Below, piece after piece: positions 43,971 to 57,070 of a stretch of 64,000 bases of DNA (the stretch's first letter is position 1; every line of letters begins with the position of its first letter). The notes below the pieces were generated by a model, which worked only from the letters and a program-made list of their open reading frames with translations, did no database searches and was not told the origin of the DNA. Source of the stretch: Posidonia oceanica (taxonomy: Eukaryota > Streptophyta > Magnoliopsida > Alismatales > Posidoniaceae); assembly GCA_037176725.1 (NCBI GenBank), contig JAZBRS010000029.1, positions 126,947,001 to 127,011,000 of the forward strand, given 5' to 3'. The position numbers and the translations under genes are program-made.

Positions 43971-45060
43971 AGAAGACTTTAATGTCGTGGTACCATGGGA
44001 GTTCCTCTACTGGATCTACCTCCTCGATAGTCATGCAGTGTGCGGGCTGTTCCACACGAGAGACTGATACGTTCACTGCATGGCCTTCAAGTATGGAGAG
44101 CCAAGATGCAAGGGTTGCCAGAGCATCTGCATAGGTGTTCTTGGCTATATTCATGTAAGTGAAGTGGATGTCTTCAAATTCTCCTATCAGCTTCAACAGG
44201 CATTCATGATATGGTACCAGCTTAGGGTCCTTAGTCTTCCAGTGGCCGTTAACTTGGGAGATGACCAGCATCGCATCTCTGTGCACATGCAGCTTGCGCA
44301 CATCATGCTCAAGTGCGACTTGCAATCCCAGAAGGCAGGCTTCATACTCTGCTTCATTGTTGGTGCAAGGGAATACCATCTTCCTTGCAAAGGGGATTAG
44401 AACTCCCTGCAGCGTTGATAGGACAGCGCCGATGCCCCTGCCCCTTCTATTAACTGCGCCATCGAAGTACAGATGCCACTGTAATTCGTCTTTAGGATCC
44501 TTCTGCTCTAAATCCTCCATGGCGAACAGGATGTCTTCATCGGGGAACTACATCTGCAGAGGCTGATATTTAGGTAAAGGGAAGTCGGCCAGATGATCTG
44601 CCATGGCTTGCCCTTTCATTGACTTCTACGTGATGAAGGTGATGTCATATTGAGACAATAACACCTGCCACTTAACACATCTGCCCACCATAGCCAGCTT
44701 CTGAAAAGGTACTTGATGGGGTCATGCCAGCATAAGAGCTGAATTGGGTGCGCCATCATGTAATGCCTTAGCTTCTGCGCGGCCTAGACTAGAGATAAGC
44801 AGGTCTTCTCTATGGTGCTATACCTGGCTTCGCAATCAGTAAACTTCTTGCTCAGGTAGTAGATGGCATGCTCCTTTCTACCAGTTTCATCATGTTGGCC
44901 CAAGACGGCGCCCATGGAATGTTGCGTGGTAGAAAGATAGAGAATCAAGGGTCTCCCTAGCACAGGAGAGACCAGGACAGGAGGCTTGATCAGGAGCTGC
45001 TTGATCTTGTCAAATGCAGCTTGGCACTCCTCGCTCCAGTTGATCTGTGCATTCTTCTTC
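43971..45060 (-). pseudogene. Two RNase H domains of element B
   Basis: The RT-linked domain (about 45010-44650) and the second RNase H (44470-44060; LYFDGAVNRRG, NEAEYEACLLGL, HRDAMLV, NTYADALA). In the second, the usual HGDAM is HRDAM, but the Asp is kept. TAG at 44784 (TGG in A), 44626 and 44548 (CAG in A). Single-base deletions near 44708 and 45059 shift the frame. Confidence 0.85.
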
Positions 45061-45965
45061 AGAGCTTGAAGATCGGTTCGCAAATGGGTGTGAGTTGCGC
45101 AATGAACCGGCTGATAAACTGCAGACGCCCCAGCAGGCCTCTGACTTCTTTCTCAGTCCTAGGGGGTGGCATGTCCACGATGGCTTTGGCCTTACTCGAG
45201 TCCACTTCGATTCCCCTCTGGTTGACGATATAGCCCAATAGCTTGCCGGATGACACCCCGAACACGCACTTACTGGGGTTAAGGCGGAGCTTGTACTTCC
45301 TCAAGCTATCGAAGAGCTTCTTGAGGCAGATAAGGTGATCCTCAGGCTCTCTAGACTTAGCAATAATGTCGTCCATGTAGACCTTGACTTCTTGGTGCAT
45401 GAGATCGTGGAATAATGCTGTCTTGGCCCTCTGATATGTTGCTCCGGCGGTTCTTGAGCCCAAATGGCATGACCTGATAGCAGAAAACTCCCAAGGGGGT
45501 GATAAATGAGGTCTTCTCCATGTCTTCTTCTGCCATTCTGATCTGATTGTAACCGGAGAAACCGTCTATGAAGGAGAGCATCTTGTGCCTTGCAGTGTTG
45601 TCCACCAGGACGTCAATGTGCGGTAGGGGAAAGTCGTCCTTAGGACTGGCTTTGTTTAGATCCCTGTAATCAATGCACATACGGACTCGTCCATCCTTCT
45701 TAGGCACAGGCACGACATTCGCGAGCCATTCTGGATAGAGGACGACCTTGAGAAAGCCAACACTGTGCTGCTTCATGATTTCCTTCTTGATTTTGAGCAG
45801 CCACTATGGTCGCCACTTCCGAAACTTTTGCTTTATTGGCTTCACGTCTGGGTCTAAAGGCAAGTTATGCACCACGATCTCGACATCAAGGCCGACCATG
45901 TCTTCATAGCTCCAGGTGAAGACATCTGCGTATTCCATAAGGAATGCAATAAACTCTGCTTTGGC
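45061..45965 (-). pseudogene. Reverse transcriptase of element B
   Basis: RT motifs PVPKKDGRVRMCIDYRDLNK, FIDGFSGYNQ and MPFGLKN are present. In the catalytic text the usual YVDD reads YMDD (near 45370-45381), an accepted variant. One inserted G near 45450 shifts the frame after MPFGLKN. TAG at 45804 (CAG in A). Confidence 0.9.
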
Positions 45966-48900
45966 CTAAGGCGATAGTAGGGCGTTCATGCGGACTTCTC
46001 TGACATCTTCAGCTGTGCCAACAATGATAGCCTCTATTTCTTCCTCGACATGGAGGTTGGGCCCTTTCGGGTCGTCATCATAAGGCTGGAATTCAGGTGA
46101 CGGTTCATTATTCTCATCTATGCCTATATCACCCTCCTCCTCACATGTAATGAGTTCTGAGAGGATCTCCTTCTCAAATGTGGGGTCTGTAATGTCGAAG
46201 GAGTGGACATGTTCTGCCTCTTGATTCTGATGGCGCCTCAGGATGGTCACACTCACCCAAGTATTTCTGTGGGCTCGGTGGGTGACGTCTGCTTCAGTGG
46301 CCCCTGCTCCTGCTGACTGATCTGGCTGCTCTGTCTGTTCTGACTGCTCTGGCACCATTGTCACTGCTGGGACTGTTTGGAATGCTGGGACTACTCTATC
46401 TGCTACTGCTGCTATTTGTACTGTCTCATCCTCCGTGTTTTCAGATGTGCTTGCGGGGAGTGCCGGAGATGGGCAACTGTTCTCTAGGCGACGAATCTGT
46501 GTACTGTCGCCAGATGCACCGCTTGTGCGGGGCATGCGCCGCACGAACCACCTAGACCCGTCTTCAGGCTGCAATGTGATCAACTCGTCTAGTCTAGTGG
46601 ATGTTGCCTTCGGCTCTTCTTCCAAGACCATGATTGAGGAATGGTCTTGCGGCTGGGAGGGATCCGTGGCCACGGCTTTTCCTTTCTTCAGCGTGTGCTG
46701 CTCAGCGGCGTCTTCAGCGAACACTGCGAGTTGTTCCTGGAAAAGCAATTCCAAGTCTTCAAGCTTGTTAGCCTCTTGGGCTTTTGCAGTCACACCCTCC
46801 TCGTCTTCGGAGGGTGTGTCGACATAATAGGCACAAGCGACCTCTTCAGAGTCCTGCTCGGCGATTCCTCCACCTACGAGGCCTGCTCTGGCTTCTAAAC
46901 ATATCACTGGCCTGGGTATCTGCTCTATTACTAGCTGGTTGCCTAGTTGACCTCCGGGCGCGGCTGGTCACGGCACTAGGGGGATCAGAGATGCAAACAG
47001 GCTGGTCAGGGATGTAACTGACAGCAGCACCGACAGGGACAGTGCTGTGGCTGGAGGGGAGGCAAAGGCGCTCTTCTAATGGTCCAATAGCTGGACGGTT
47101 GCTCTAAGGGATGAAGCACCGGCACCCATGTGTGATGGTAGTTGTTTCTCTGTAGTAGCGGCGGGGGTCTTCCACAACGTTAGATCTGCTGAAGCTGACA
47201 GCGGTATGGCTGATGGTGCCGCCTGCTTTGCTTGTGGAGCTACTGATGAGGCGGGCTGAGTCACGCTGTTGCCTGAATTGACTAATTGCACCCTCGGGAA
47301 AGGTAACTTCAGTACTAGTGCGGCTGCGGCCGTGAGTGGACAAGTGGCTGGTGCCTGCAGAGGTACTCTTGATCCTGGAGCTGCTGAAATGGCTGTCATA
47401 GGCACTGGTGAGGCTGTAGAAGAAGAAACTGTCAACTCTGACACAGACTTTGCTGAATCTGCCACTGTATCAGGATAAGGGAAGGCCAGGTAGACTGACC
47501 GGGAGATTGCAGGGTTGATCTGGGCTTCTTCCTTGGACTGTGCTAGAATAACCGTGCCAGGCTGCTCTTCATCAGAATAACAATCCTGTATGCAGACCCA
47601 CTCCTCTGTCGGCAGTGGGGGGTTCTGGCATGGTGCTGGCTGGGCTGTTGTTGGGCTCGTGTTCGGGTCGAGAATACCTGCACTGACGAAGTTAGTGAGG
47701 TCCCGAGGGATCACGAGCTTCTGCTTCCCTGAATGCAGGCGCTCACCGTCGTGGGGTTGCCATTCATATCCTAGGCCTTGGAACTTTTCGCGCTCCTTGG
47801 TAGTAACCGGTTCGGCGATCCCTTGGCCATGACGCCCAAGTGGCGTTCCCTTCTTATAGCCCCACCTGCGGCAAATGTTCTCGACCATCCTGGAAGGGTT
47901 ACAATGAATAGCCAGAGAGCTGACACGCTCAAGAAGAGGAATAAAGTTAACCGGCTCAAACCGGTTAACACGGTATAGGGTATTCGTCGGCTTAGGATCA
48001 AATTGGATAGTTGGCAGGGATACAGAAGAGACCACCTCGACCGGTTCCTTGTCAAAGTTTTCCGCCATTACAACGATAACATCGTCGTCATAGCGAAACT
48101 TGATCATTCAGTGGAAAGTCGAGGGGATCACCTGATGCTTGTGCAACCAAGGGCGCCCAAGCAGAAGATTAAAAGAGGGCTCCAAGTCGACGACATAGAA
48201 CTCAACATCGAATTCGACCGGGCTAATGGTAAGAGGAATAACCAGGATTCCCAGAGAATCATGGTGCGTATTGTCAAAAGAGGTCATTCCCTTCACGGCA
48301 GGTGTGATATCCTCGGCCTTGAATCCGAGCTTCAATGTTGTGCACAGGGGACAGACGTTAAGGCCTGACCTATTATCGACCAGCGAGAGGGGAACGCCGA
48401 ATCTTTTGAACTACACCGTGATGAACAGGGGTTGATTATGGTTAGTCCCCGCCGGAGGCAGTTCATCGCTCGAGAAAGAGATGACCTGCGGCTCTGCGAT
48501 CATGCCTACCATATTTTCCAGAGTTGAAGGCTCGATGGTTTGGGACACATGGACGGCTTGGAACACGTGGAGGAAAGCCTCTCGGTGTTCATGGGAAGAA
48601 TGGATCAGGTCCCAGATGGATATGTCAGCCTTGACTTTTTTCAATTGGGCCGTTATGTCAGCTGAAGGCTGGTCTTTTTTGGTGTCAGGGATAGTGGTTT
48701 TGGTGGTAGGTTCTGTAGAAGGGGGATCAGGGGATTGGCTTACTGGAGGCTGGCTCACAGGTGGGGATGGGTCTGTCGGTGGTTGGTTTACAGGCGGAGT
48801 AGGTTCAAGGGGGTTGGGCCTGGCTATTGAGGCTGCAGGTCTGGTTGCTGGGGCGGCAGGTCTGTACACCCTCCCTGACCACGTGACATCCGCACACATT

Positions 48901-49433
48901 TCTACAGCATAGTCATAATGAACGTGGTGGGTATCCCTAGTTAGGTTAATAACTAGGGGAACACGAGCTGCGAGCTTGAGAGGGGTTGCCGAGGAATTTG
49001 TCGGTTGGCGAGCAAGTAAAGGTTGTAGCTGGGGAGGCTGTGCTGGTTCTGGCTGGGGTCTGGCCTGCAGGCAAATGGGGGGTTGAGCCTCTGGTTGTAT
49101 GGCGGGCCTCGCGGTAGTACACTCTGGCTTGGCTTCCAATCGGATCATGTGAATCCCCAACTCAGAGCTGGCAAGCACCACAAGATAGAGAGAGGAAGAG
49201 ATGGGCATAGAAAGATCTTGAATCAGATCAGAAGGGTCCATCATAGACATAGCGGGCCCAGAGGGAAAGAGAGAATGCACACCTGAGGTCCCTACGCCTC
49301 TTGGGCCAGAATGCTTAGGCAGGGGCTGGTGGACGATGCTTGAATTATGGGGAGCAGTTCCTAATGCAGAGGGGGATGCTGGTGGAGGGGTGGAAGAAGA
49401 TGCTGCCTCCCGAGTGTTGATACTGATGACCTT
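45966..49433 (-). pseudogene. pro: Linker, protease and G-patch-like region of element B
   Basis: Same order as in A: Pro-rich linker, helical segment (KADISIWDLIHSSHEHREAF), protease (active-site text VDNRSG, where the second Gly position of DNGS is changed to Arg), NLLLGRPWLHKH, G-patch-like segment (GTPLGRHGQGI) and acidic linker. TAG stops at 48411, 47076 and 45966; TGA at 48108 (CGA in A) and 46968. No frameshift is needed across these 3.4 kb. Confidence 0.82.
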
Positions 49434-50438
49434 TCAGTCAATCAGGTCCTACACGGCTCCCCATAGAGTGAAGCAATTGTTCGTCGAGTGCCCGACTACT
49501 CGATGAAAATCGCAGAAGTGATCCGTCCTATACCACCTCGGAAGAGGATTCGGTGGTGGGCGGATTTCGGGGTGCGTGAGGAGTGACGTGACCTTGGGAA
49601 GGACGGCGCTCAACGGCTCCACTAACTGAGTGTAGTTGCACTGAGGGTGGGGCCATCTCTGTCCTTGGTGTTGTCCTTGCCGAACCGGTGGGGCTGAGTA
49701 TACCGATCGGGCGGTGGTGGTGATCTGTGGTGTGTGAGGTGCACTAGGTGTGGGTGCATACACTACCTAATTCGGGCCAGGCGGAGCTACCATGTGGACA
49801 GGAGCGGCAGGAGAGTCGACGTAAGCAACTGCGGGCCACAGGGGATCCCTCCTTCTGGGGTTGTTGTTGTTGCCGCCACTGTTGTTGTTGGTGTTGCTGC
49901 TGCTACCGTCGTTGCTGGGGGATGTGGCTTGCTTGGCGAAGACGGAGAGCGCTGGGAAATTGCCGCTCCGAAGAGTGCTCTCCACGCGTGTGCTGACCCA
50001 AATCAAAGATGCAAAACTAGTGACAGCCTGAATGGCAAGCAGAGCTCCAGTGGATGGTTGCGCGCCCCGAATGATAATCTCAATAGATTCCTCGTCAGAG
50101 GGTCTATCGCGAACTTGTGCAGCTAGGGCGCACCAACGGTGGACGTACTCCCTGAACGGCTCGTTGTTCCTCTGCTTGAGAGCGACGAGGTCCTGGCACT
50201 TAGTGACCAAGTCAAGATTGAAGAAATACTGTTCCAGGAACGCCTTGCCTAGGTCATTCCAAGTCTTAATGGTGGCCATATCAAGTGACGTGAACCATTT
50301 GAGGGCCGGGCGAGTAAGACTCTTTTGAAACAAGCGGATCAATAACCTATCATCAGCCTGAAGCTGAACCAAGTCTCTGCAATACGCCTTCAAATGGGCG
50401 ATGGGGCAGCCCCTACCATTGTATTTGTCAAATGCCAA
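49434..50438 (-). pseudogene. gag: gag of element B, 5' part removed by insertion of C
   Basis: The gag domain starts abruptly at DKYNGRGCPIAHLKAYC, next to element C's LTR. It continues through ALKWFTSLD, FLEQYFFNLD and RDRPSDEES to the zinc knuckle CDFH..VGHSTNNC (about 49465-49510). TAG stops at 49767 and 49449 and a TGA at 49434. About 2.4 kb present in A (gag N-terminus, leader, primer site) are absent here and are expected beyond C. Confidence 0.85.
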
Positions 50439-53400
50439 TGTAGTAATCCCAGTGTTCAGATCGTCCATGCACACTACCAAAAGCTCGCGTGCACCGATTG
50501 GAATCAGGCTCACTATAAGCGGCTATGTCCGAGGAGGAAGGCTCAACTCGAAAACACTTGAAATAGAGGAGAAAAGATAAGAAAAGAAGAAGATAAGACA
50601 ATTCAGAGTCGCCATCGTGTCTATTATCGGGAGACAAGGAAAATCGGGGAAATGCGTGGATTAACACGCAAAACCAAGCAAAGGATGCAATGCAAAGGAA
50701 AACAAATGCAAATGGTATGACTCATGCCTAGGATAAGGGCAATATGATCATTGCAGGCCAAAAGACTAGGCAAGGACTCCTGTTAGGTGCGAGGAAGGTG
50801 TTAGGCACCCCCGACATGCCCGAGAATCGGTCTTTCTAGGCTTACGCTCGCATATGCAGGGAAATGCAGGTTTGAATGCCTAAGTGCCAATGAATGCCTA
50901 TATGAATGCTCATAGGTGTGCTCTAAGTGGTCGAATGCAATGCAAGGAAGTAAACGTGCAGTCTAAGTGCTCAGCAACGCTATCTGTGTTCCGAACCAAT
51001 CGAAACTTGGTTCATGAGAACTCCAGGCAGTAAGCATCACTGCCCTATATGCGAATGCAAGCGAAAAAGCAAAACGGCAGTAAAACCAAGCAGTGCGGGC
51101 GACATGCAAGAGAAAATAGCATAAAACACTCAAAATAATGCAAGAAACAGGAGCAGCACACAAAACGGTACGAGAAACAGAAGCAGCACGCGAAATGGTG
51201 TAAGAAAGCAAAGCAGGCACGCAAAACGGTGCCAAAGACAGAGTGGACATGCAAAATGGTGCAAGAAAGCAAAGTGGGCATGCAAAACGGTGCCAAAAGG
51301 AAAGCGGACACGCAAAACGGTGCCAAAAACAAAACCAGCACGCAAAACGTTGCAAGAAACAGAAGCAGCATGCGAAACAGTGCAAGAAAGCAAAGCAGGC
51401 ACGCAAAACGGTGCCAAAAGGAAAGCGGACACGCAAAACGGTGCCAAAAACAAAGCCAACACGCAAAACGGTGCAAGAAACAGAAGCAGCACGCGAAACA
51501 GTGCATGAAGGAAAGTAGGCACGCAAAACGGTGCCAAAAGGAAAGCGGGCACGCAAAACGGTGCCAAAACAAGCGAGATAGAACATCGATAAAGCCATGC
51601 GGATGCAAATGCAAAGGGGAAGAGTAAGAGAAGCAAAGGGGAGCAAACAGCGCAAGTGTGAGAACGAACGCTATTTAAGGACCGCGCAATGTAGGTGTGA
51701 AGAGTTACAAAGGGGAAGGGAAGCAAGTTGAGGGATTACCACTGTCCTGTGACTATTTCCCACCAAAGTGTCCCACGATGTGCCTCACACGCTGCCAAAA
51801 GCTCACGATGCGATCGGATTGTGGAAAAGGGGGAAGAAAGTCGCAATTAGTAGTGAATCCAGGGGAAACGCAATACAAGGCACTGAGAGTACGCGAAAAG
51901 GGGAGATAGAGTAGATAGATGAGAAGAGGAGGCCTTAATCTATATGCTCGAGGGAACAGAAAGCAAAAACAATGCACGCAATGCAAATGATGTGCAAATG
52001 TATGCTGTACAGGGGTTCAGAAGGACTTACCTTGGGAATCTGAAGCCTGATCTGAGAAATGCTTGGTCCATGTGAAAGAGCGCTCCGCCGGGGTTGTCCC
52101 GGTAGCTTGGTTGAGAAGATCCGGCGGCCAGATCAGAAGATATGCTAGCTTCAAGGCATAGGGGCTAGAACAGGGGAGAAGAATGGATCTAGGTGTAAAG
52201 GAGGTCCTAGAGGTGTGCAAAACAGGTCCTCCCATGTAAATGGGAGCAAAGTATGCTTAAGTGTGTGCAGAAATACCAGATGCAAAGATGCGTGGGTGCA
52301 ATGCATGTAGAAATGCAAGAAAGGACCTAAGAATAACTTTTCAGAAAACTTAGGGACCTATATGCAAGTTTTGAAAAATAGGTGACCTATATGCAAGAAT
52401 TTTGAAAAGTTAGGGACTTGTATGCAAGGTTTTTGAAAACTTGGGAGTCTAAGTGCAATTTTACGAAATGCATGGTTTAAAATGCAATTTTATAAGGTAA
52501 AACAAGCATTTGAATAAGTTTTGAAATCATGTGGAGGACTAATGTGCAATTTGAAAACATGCAGGGGTTGAAATGCAATTTTGTAAGGTAAAAAGCAGAA
52601 AAAATGGGTTCTGTGAATTAAACAGAGGACCTACGAGCAATTTTTAAATATGCAGGGTCTAAAATACAATTTTATAAGCAAAAGTATGCATTTAAATGAG
52701 TTTTATAAACTTGTAGAGGACCTATGTGTAATTTTGAAACATGCAGGGTCTAAAATGCAATTTTATAAGGATAAATGCTAAAAAAACAAATGCTGTGCAT
52801 GCAAATGAAGGACCTATGTGCAAAAATCAAAATGCATGGGGAAATAATGCAATGCAGTAAGAAAAGATGGAAAATAAATGCTTAAGATTAACAAATCAGA
52901 GGACTAAAACGCAAATAAAGGAAAGGACAGGATTAAAAATGCAATTTACTAAGGTAAATCAGAGTATTAAATGAGGTTATCAACTAAAGAAAATGAAGTT
53001 ATCAACTAAAGGACTGAAATGCAAAAATAAAAAGCCACAGGACTAGAAAATAAAGAGCAGAAACTTAAATGAACTGTAAATGGACTAGAATGTAAATAAG
53101 ATAAATAACTAGGCTGAATGTAAAGAAAAATAAATAAACTGTAACAGTAGAGGACTGGAAAGCAATTAAAAAAACATGCAGGGCCTGAGCTAAAATAAAA
53201 CTTAAAGAAAAACACAGCAGGAGGACTAGCATGCAATTAGACATATTTTTAGGTTTTTCATGCAATTTCATATAATTTAAATTCAAACTTAAATGAATCT
53301 TAAACGATGGCAGGACTAGAATGCAATAAAACAATTGCATGAGGCAAAAATGCAATACATGGTAAAGTTTGCTTATTAAGAGGAAATAAATGAACAGTAA

Positions 53401-56400
53401 AACACAGCAGAAGTGGCCACTGTAGCAGGACGCTACCAGTGGCCGGAGAGAGCAGAGAAGGGGTGCTGGTGCGGCGAGGAACGGCAGGCGTCGTGCTCCA
53501 GAGACAGGCGGAGGTCGGTGCAGCGTCGGCGAGGCGTGACCTTGCCTGGAGATGGCCGGAGAAGATGACAGAGCACTGCCGAACTGTCCGATGCGGACCG
53601 GACGAAAATGGCAACGAGGGATCGATCTGAAAGCATGGTCGCGCTCCTGGGGCTCGTGCGGACCTCGGACGACGATCGGAGCAGCGTTCTAGTAACCGGA
53701 GCGGCAAGTCGAGCTTTGAGCTTGCTGGAGAAGAAGAAGAAGCGGCGGCATTGACTTCGGCGAAAAGGGCAGCAGAAACCTAGTCTAATGGGCGGAAAAG
53801 CTAGAGGGGAAGAGAACTAAGCTAGGGGGATGAAGGAATACCTGATTCGATGGCTGAGAAGTCCCCCCGACGTCGGCTGATTTTGCAGAAGACGGCAAGC
53901 TTCGTCCGGTTACTGCAGAGGTCGTCGACGGGCTGCGATTGTCCAGTTCTGCTCAGTGGAGTCTTCCGGAGTTTCCTAGGTAGCTAGAACGGAGTTCTGC
54001 AGACCAGCGCGAGAAATGGGTTCTGTGGGTGCTCAACTGGTCACCGGAGGTGGGGGAGGGTGTCCACTGCTCTCTGGCTCAATTGGAAGGTGCCGGCGAC
54101 TTGCTGGAGGTTAGGTGAAGGTTCCTAGATGTCAGGAAGGGCCAGTGGAAGTCTGAGGTGGAAGATGGCGGTTGATCGGATTTTCTGGTAGAATTGGGTG
54201 CAGGTGTTTGAAGTGGAAGGTTTAGTCTGTGGTGAGGATGAAGCCTAAAGGCTTGGTGGTCTGAGATGGTGGGGTTCTGGTGAGTTCCTGGGTGGAGTTT
54301 GGGCAGGATTAGTGGTCAGTAGCGGTTGGAATTTTGGAAGGTGGAGGTGTTGGGTTCTACTACGAATTCAGGTGGTGTCGGGGGTGGTTTCAGGGTGGTT
54401 TTGGTCGTGGATTGGAAGGGCTGCGATACTGGAGGTTTGGTCGAGATTGGGGGAGGAAATGGAGGTGATTTGCTGGGGATGGAGGTTCTGGTTTGGATGG
54501 AATGAAAGAGGAGGAAGAGGCCTGGATTTTGCAAGGCAGAGGGGGAGAATTGGGTGCTCACGGGGCTCTAGATTGCTCTCTCTCTCAGGACGACAAAAGG
54601 CTGGAAGAAGGAGGAGAATGGTCGAGGTTTTATCAGGGGCTGGGAGGAGACGAGCGCGGGCTGTGGATTTGAATCCACCGGCGCGAGGCTGACAACTACA
54701 GAGGAGCGGCTGGTGAGGGGACTGGCAATTAATGCCCCCCAGGAGATCCACTGAGAGACGAGAGAGGAGAAGGATGATCTAGAGCTGAGGTGATCAGGAG
54801 GGAGAATTGAATTTGAAGAAGGAGGGAGTTGGCCACGGGAGAAGGAGAAGAAGTCTGAGGAAGAGGAAGAAGGAGAAGAAGGGAATAGGAGGAGGACGGG
54901 CGTGGGCCGGGCCGCGTGTGGAAAATAAAAGAAAAAAAAGAAAGAAGGAAGGAGGGGAAGAGTTGGGCCGGGCCAAAAGAAGAAATAGAAAGGAAGAAAA
55001 AGAAAGGAAGAAGAGAAAGATGAAGAAAATTAAAATAAAATAAAAAAGGATTTGAAAATGTTTTTAAGGTGGTTGTGTTTAAATCAGGATTTCAGATTAG
55101 GTTTTTAATGGTTGTTTTTAATTGGTTAATTAGGATTAGGAGGAGTTTTAACGTTGATTTGAGTTTTTAAAGTTTTCTTTTAATTGTTTTCTTGATTTTG
55201 TTTTTAAATGTTTGTTAAAAAAATTTTAATTGTTTTTAGTTAAGTTCTTCTTGTTAGGTTGGGATTTTTAGTTAGGATTTTTTAATGGATTGTTCTTAAA
55301 TTAATTAGGGTGAGTTTTAGATTTTTTTATTCTAGTCTTTTCCTTAAGTCTTCTTTGTTTTTGATGTTGTTTGTTAAGTTCTTTTAATATTTTTTAGTTA
55401 AGTTTTTCCTTGTTAAGTTTTTTAATTAAGTGTTTTTAGATTGTTGATTGTTTCTTTTTTTCTTTCTTTTTAGTTAAGCTCTCAAATTGTTTCTTTTAGT
55501 TTTGTTAGGTTAAGTCTTTTCTTAATTAATTGCCTTAGTATTTTAAATTGTTTTCTTTCTTTTTAGGATTTGTTTTTTGATTGTTTTTAGTAGGGTTTTT
55601 ACTTTTACTTGTTTTGATTATATTTTGGTTTTTGCTTGATTTTATAGTATTTTCTTTTTGTTTGTTTTACATTTTTTAGATTGCATTCATGGTTTTTAGT
55701 TTTAGTTAGGTTTTTGTTTTTAATTGCTTGTTTAAGTTTTAAATTGTTTCTTTTTAGGATTTTGATTTGTTTTCTTTTTGTTTTTAGAGTTATAAAGGGT
55801 TTTAAAGGTTTTTTAGAGATTTAGTGGAAGAAAGGAAAGGAAAGGGAAAAGGGAAAAGAAAAGGAAGAAATAAGGAGTAAAGAAGAAAGAGAGGAGTGGA
55901 AAGAAAATAAATTTTAGAAAATCAAGAAATAAGCTAAAAATAAAATAAAAATATAAATAAAATACAAAAGAGATAGATGCACAAGGTGGGCCCACAGGCA
56001 GGCAAGAAGAAGAGAGAGAAGGGAGTTAAAAGAAGGAGAATAATCAGGAGAGAGAGAGAGGAGAGAGAAAATAATAATCTAGGAGAGAGAAAAGGATAAT
56101 TTGAAGAAATGAAGGGGTTAGAGGTTTAGAAAAGAGGTAAAATTTAGGGAGTGTGTAGCCTAGGGTCTCTAGTGCTGGGCCTAGGGTGTGGGTTTGGATT
56201 TTGGAAAGTTTTGGAAGGGTTTTGAGGTGTAGAAAAAGGGTAGTTTTACCTAGGTTTTCTAGGGTTTTTGGGAGTGATTTTGGTTTGAAAATTTTGAGGG
56301 TTTTTGGTAGGTTTGCTAAGTTGGAGATGGTGAGTTTTCCTATGGCTTTTGGGTAGTTTTTGGGCTTGGAAAAGAGGTGTGATTCTAGGTTAATTTTGGG

Positions 56401-56512
56401 CTAGTTTTGAAGAGAAGGATGAAAAGGAATGTGTAGGTTTGGACCTAGATTTGGATCCATAAGCCACTAAAGGATTCCAATTGATTCAGCCTGTCAAAAT
56501 GGGGTGTCAACA
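50439..56512 (-). repeat. 3' LTR of element C (6,074 bp)
   Basis: The plus strand runs from TGTAGTAATCCC to GTGTCAACA, followed directly by the polypurine tract. It shares the block order of A's LTR: conserved block 50773-50840, 30 bp-type array 51150-51580, conserved block about 51755-51830, ATGCAATTTT-rich stretch 52250-53300, GC-rich part 53420-54780, purine tract 54800-55045, T-rich tract 55050-55800, purine tract 55820-56100. No gene is seen. Confidence 0.9.
51150..51580. repeat. 30 bp-type tandem array in the LTR of C
   Basis: About 14 units related to those of A (GGTGCCAAAA...CACGCAAAAC) are mixed with a CAAGAAACAGAAGCAGCACG variant. It is more heterogeneous than in A. Confidence 0.85.
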
Positions 56513-56527
56513 GATGCCCCTCCCTGA
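56513..56527 (-). other. Polypurine tract of element C
   Basis: The element strand reads TCAGGGAGGGGCATC directly before the LTR, as in B at 37337-37351. Confidence 0.85.
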
Positions 56528-57070
56528 GCGAGGTCAAGCGAAGCGAGGCCACTGCTCAGGGTTGACAAGACACCCCATCTGACCGACGGGAGCAGAAGAT
56601 TGCTATTGGCGTGAGTTACTTATTCGGCGGATGCACCGAAAGTCGTAGCTCGTTGCCGCAATGCAAAGTGCAGGTATAGATGGATGAGATGCAATGTATG
56701 CAATGCATGCTAATGCAAATGCAATGCAAATGTTAGCGCAAAAGTTAGTACAGTTAAGAATGCTGATGCTGTACAAGGTGATGATGATGTTGGACTAGTA
56801 TGCAGTGCTAGAAAAGAAAGTGCAAAGATGATGCAAAAGAAGAATACTAAAAGAGAACTACGATGTTGCGTAAAGACCTGGCAGCTAATCCAAATCTACA
56901 CGACTGGGTGAGAAAGAAAAGTGCAGCTTGTCCCTGCCCGGGGAGCAAGCTAGCAAAAAGGAGCGCGAGGGGAGAGGGGCCGACTCTCCTATCGCAAGGG
57001 GATGCGTGACTTTGTCTTCCTGGGACAAAGTCGCTTGAAGAGGGTGATAAGATGTCGGACTTATCGGCCG

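Larger units (their letters stand above)
31363..50438 (-). mobile_element. Element B: Ogre-like retrotransposon, interrupted by element C
   Basis: 3' LTR, polypurine tract, structured 3' region, intact accessory ORF and gag-pol up to the gag domain are in the window. The gag frame stops at 50438, where element C's LTR starts exactly at its TG end. The rest of B (gag 5' part, primer site, 5' LTR) should lie right of C. B is inserted in D's gag-protease linker, with expected duplication CCGGC at 31358-31362. B's LTR is clearly more distant from those of A and C than they are from each other. Confidence 0.85.

Noticed and set aside
37337..56512. B and C as a tandem array sharing one LTR through LTR recombination
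   Set aside because: The LTR at 50439 is much closer to A's than to B's own 3' LTR, and gag runs straight into its outer edge with no primer binding site.
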